A stretch of DNA of 8,369 nt from Thermoleophilia bacterium (GTDB lineage Bacteria > Actinomycetota > Thermoleophilia > Miltoncostaeales > Miltoncostaeaceae). This document shows positions 6,057-8,369 of the stretch, piece after piece. The position numbers and the translations under genes were made by a program. The stretch is from positions 1 to 8,369 of the forward strand of contig JADGPH010000059.1 of assembly GCA_017882555.1 (NCBI GenBank), read 5' to 3'. The notes under the pieces are model-generated. The model ran no database searches. It was given only the letters and a program-made list of their open reading frames with translations, and was not told the origin of the DNA. The first letter of the stretch is position 1, and every line of letters starts with the position of its first letter.

Positions 6057-8369
6057 TGCCGCGCCGAGACGACATTTCCACAATTCTGGTCCTGGGCAGC
6101 GGGCCCATTGTGATCGGCCAAGCCGGCGAGTTCGATTACTCGGGTACCCAGGCATGTGCGGCCCTGCGCGAAGACGGGTATCGCGTCGTCCTGGTCAACT
6201 CAAACCCGGCCACGATCATGACCGATCCGTCCGTGGCCGATCGCACCTACGTCGAACCGCTCGACGTCACGGCGATCGAGCGGGTCATCGCTCGCGAGCG
6301 TCCCGATGCGCTGCTACCGACCTTGGGCGGCCAGACCGCGCTCAATCTGGCGATGGAGCTACACCGGTCCGGGATCCTCGCGCGCGAACGGGTCGAGCTC
6401 ATCGGTGCCACTGCGGATGCCATCCACCGCGCTGAAGACCGCGAAGCCTTCCGCACGACGATGGCCGAGGCGGGTCTTCAGACTCCGGCGAGCGTCATCA
6501 TCACCGACATCGCTTCGGGAATACGCGCCGCCGCACAGATCGGGTTTCCCGTCATTTTGCGTCCCGGCTTTACCCTGGGCGGCGAGGGGGGTGGCGTCGC
6601 CCACACACCGGACGAACTGGTCGATCGGCTGAAGCGCGCCATCGACGCAAGCCCGATCGGCCAGGTGCTCCTGGAGCAGTCGGTGATCGGGTGGGGCGAA
6701 TTCGAGCTGGAGGTGGTCCGCGACCGCAACGACAACGCCGTCATCATTTGCTCCATCGAGAATCTGGATCCGATGGGGGTGCACACCGGGGACTCGGTCA
6801 CCGTCGCCCCGGCCATGACGCTCACCGACCCAGAACTTCAGGCTTTGCGCGATGCGGCCTTGACGGTGATTCGCGCCGTGGGCGTGGAGACCGGAGGATC
6901 CAACGTCCAGTTCGCGCTGAACCGTGAGACCGGTCAGATCCTCGTCATCGAGATGAATCCGCGTGTGTCTCGTTCGTCCGCGCTCGCGTCGAAGGCGACC
7001 GGCTTCCCGATCGCGAAAATCGCGGCCCGGCTGGCGGTCGGCTACACGCTCGACGAACTTCCCAACGACATCACGCGCGTCACCCCAGCGAGCTTCGAAC
7101 CGACCCTGGACTATGTCGCGGTCAAGATCCCGCGGTTCGCCTTTGAGAAGGTCCCCGGGGCATCCGCTGAGCTGACCACCCACATGAAGAGCGTGGGGGA
7201 GGTGCTCGCACTGGGCCGTACGTTCGGCGAAGCCTTCGGGAAGGCGATGTCGGCACGGGAGCTGGACATCAAGCCCTCGGTTCCCGCGACCCGCGCAGAG
7301 GCGCTCGCGCAGATCAAGCACGCGACCTGGGATCGATTCGACGTGATGATGTGGGCAGCCAGCCACGGCGCGACCGCCGATGAGTTGTCCCAGGCCTCGC
7401 TCATCCACCCCTGGTTTTGCGCGCAGTTCACCGCGCTGGCCGCCGCGCAGGCCGCACTTGGCGACAGCCTGGAGGCCGTCGACGCTGAGGGTCTGCGTAC
7501 CGCTCGGCGCGCGGGACTGACCGATCGTGGAATCGCCGCGGCGACGGCGAGCAGCGAGCTCGAGGTCGGCATCCGCCGACGCGCACTCGGAGTTACGCCG
7601 ACCTATCACGCCGTCGATACATGTGCGGCCGAGTTCGCTGCCCAGACGCCGTACTACTACTCGGCCTTCGACACCCACACCGAGGCGCGCGTCGCGGGCG
7701 GCAAGAGCATCATCGTGCTGGGGTCCGGGCCCAACCGCATCGGTCAGGGCGTGGAGTTCGACTACTGCTGCGTCCATGCGGTCACCGGTGCCCGCGAGCT
7801 GGGGTACGCCGCGGTGATGATCAACTGCAACCCCGAAACCGTCAGCACCGACCACGGTGTCAGCGATCGGCTGTATATGGAGCCCGTCACGCTCGACAGC
7901 GTGTTGGACATCTGTGCGGTCGAACAGCCGTTGGGTGTCATCACTCAGCTGGGCGGCCAAACCCCGCTCCGCCTCGCACGGACGCTGTCCGAACAGGGCG
8001 TTCCCATCCTCGGCACGTCGCCCGACGCGATCGACCTCGCCGAGGACCGCGGCCAATTCGGTGAGCTGTTGTCGCGCCTGGGCTTGCGTGCACCGCCGTG
8101 GCGTGTAGCCACGACCCCCGACGACGTTGAGGCGGCAGCAAGCGAGATTGGCTACCCGGTGCTGGTGCGCCCGTCGTATGTACTCGGGGGCCGCGCGATG
8201 GCGATCTGTGACTCACCTGAAGATGTCCGGGCGTACGTGCGGCGGGAACGGCCTGACGGAGTGATCTTGGTCGATCGCTTTCTGGAGGGCGCCGTGGAGT
8301 TTGACGTCGACGCGATCAGTGATGGCACGGCGTGCTGGACCGCCGCGGTCATGGAACACGTTGAGGCCG
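6056..8369 (+). CDS. carB: Carbamoyl-phosphate synthase large chain, 3'-truncated by window
   Basis: The first 771 residues of a protein usually about 1,070-1,100 long; the frame is open to the window end. CarB uses two ATP, bicarbonate and ammonia from CarA to make carbamoyl phosphate. The first synthetase half has GSGPIVIGQAGEFDYSG (14-30), PTLGGQTALN (88-97), R129, R169 (LRPGFTLGGEGGG), E215 (GWGEFELEV), GVHTGDS (241-247) and E299-M-N301-PRVSRSSALASKATG; these match Escherichia coli numbering. Position 171 is Gly where E. coli has Ser. An oligomerisation region spans about 400-550. The second ATP-grasp half starts near 552 with VLGSGPNRIGQGVEFDYC and includes NCNPETVSTD and RPSYVLGGRAM (near 705). 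The sequence stops at MEHVEA, just before the expected GVHSGDS. The ATG overlaps the carA TGA (TGATG); GGAGG at 6038-6042 is a rather distant SD. Confidence 0.97.
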   Translation, partial: MPRRDDISTILVLGSGPIVIGQAGEFDYSGTQACAALREDGYRVVLVNSNPATIMTDPSVADRTYVEPLDVTAIERVIARERPDALLPTLGGQTALNLAMELHRSGILARERVELIGATADAIHRAEDREAFRTTMAEAGLQTPASVIITDIASGIRAAAQIGFPVILRPGFTLGGEGGGVAHTPDELVDRLKRAIDASPIGQVLLEQSVIGWGEFELEVVRDRNDNAVIICSIENLDPMGVHTGDSVTVAPAMTLTDPELQALRDAALTVIRAVGVETGGSNVQFALNRETGQILVIEMNPRVSRSSALASKATGFPIAKIAARLAVGYTLDELPNDITRVTPASFEPTLDYVAVKIPRFAFEKVPGASAELTTHMKSVGEVLALGRTFGEAFGKAMSARELDIKPSVPATRAEALAQIKHATWDRFDVMMWAASHGATADELSQASLIHPWFCAQFTALAAAQAALGDSLEAVDAEGLRTARRAGLTDRGIAAATASSELEVGIRRRALGVTPTYHAVDTCAAEFAAQTPYYYSAFDTHTEARVAGGKSIIVLGSGPNRIGQGVEFDYCCVHAVTGARELGYAAVMINCNPETVSTDHGVSDRLYMEPVTLDSVLDICAVEQPLGVITQLGGQTPLRLARTLSEQGVPILGTSPDAIDLAEDRGQFGELLSRLGLRAPPWRVATTPDDVEAAASEIGYPVLVRPSYVLGGRAMAICDSPEDVRAYVRRERPDGVILVDRFLEGAVEFDVDAISDGTACWTAAVMEHVEA

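Noticed and set aside
6359..8056. 565-codon open frame on the minus strand
   Set aside because: It lies wholly antisense to carB, whose conserved motifs run through the whole stretch. Long antisense frames are expected in GC-rich coding DNA, and its translation shows no recognisable domain.

Overview
The window is a dense, GC-rich, all-plus-strand stretch of a bacterial chromosome. Its core is a de novo pyrimidine (UMP) biosynthesis operon in the order leader peptide - pyrR - pyrB - pyrC - isochorismatase-fold hydrolase - carA - carB (carB runs off the right edge). The gene order, high GC, frequent GTG starts and a PyrR-type RNA element that overlaps a Shine-Dalgarno (SD) sequence instead of feeding a terminator all fit an actinobacterium. 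In Mycobacterium the order is pyrR-pyrB-pyrC-membrane protein-carA-carB-pyrF. The lineage within Actinobacteria cannot be decided from this sequence alone.

Left part (1-1552): a small YfcE/MJ0936-type metallophosphoesterase, with one unusual change in a metal-binding motif, is followed after 12 bases by ribonuclease Z (rnz). The last ~35 codons of rnz look like a dispensable tail. They contain a candidate extended -10 promoter and the 5' part of the pyr leader RNA.

Control region (about 1522-1646): a canonical PyrR-binding hairpin (6-bp GC stem, CAGAGA loop, then a lower stem) pairs directly with an AAAGGAG SD. That SD serves a 14-codon leader ORF (1586-1630), whose stop codon overlaps the GTG start of pyrR (GTGA). 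pyrR has no SD of its own, and its start lies among further inverted repeats. The simplest reading is translational control: UMP/UTP-bound PyrR closes the first hairpin, leader translation stops, and pyrR plus the genes coupled behind it are not translated. No U-rich terminator is visible.

Structural genes (1627-8369): every junction overlaps (GTGA, ATGA, ATGA, 13 bases, TAGTG, TGATG), so translation could be coupled from the leader peptide through carB. CarA and CarB make carbamoyl phosphate, PyrB adds it to aspartate, PyrC closes the ring to dihydroorotate, and PyrR senses the end products. The one non-canonical member is the cysteine hydrolase between pyrC and carA. It has an intact Asp-Lys-Cys triad and an unknown role in the pathway.
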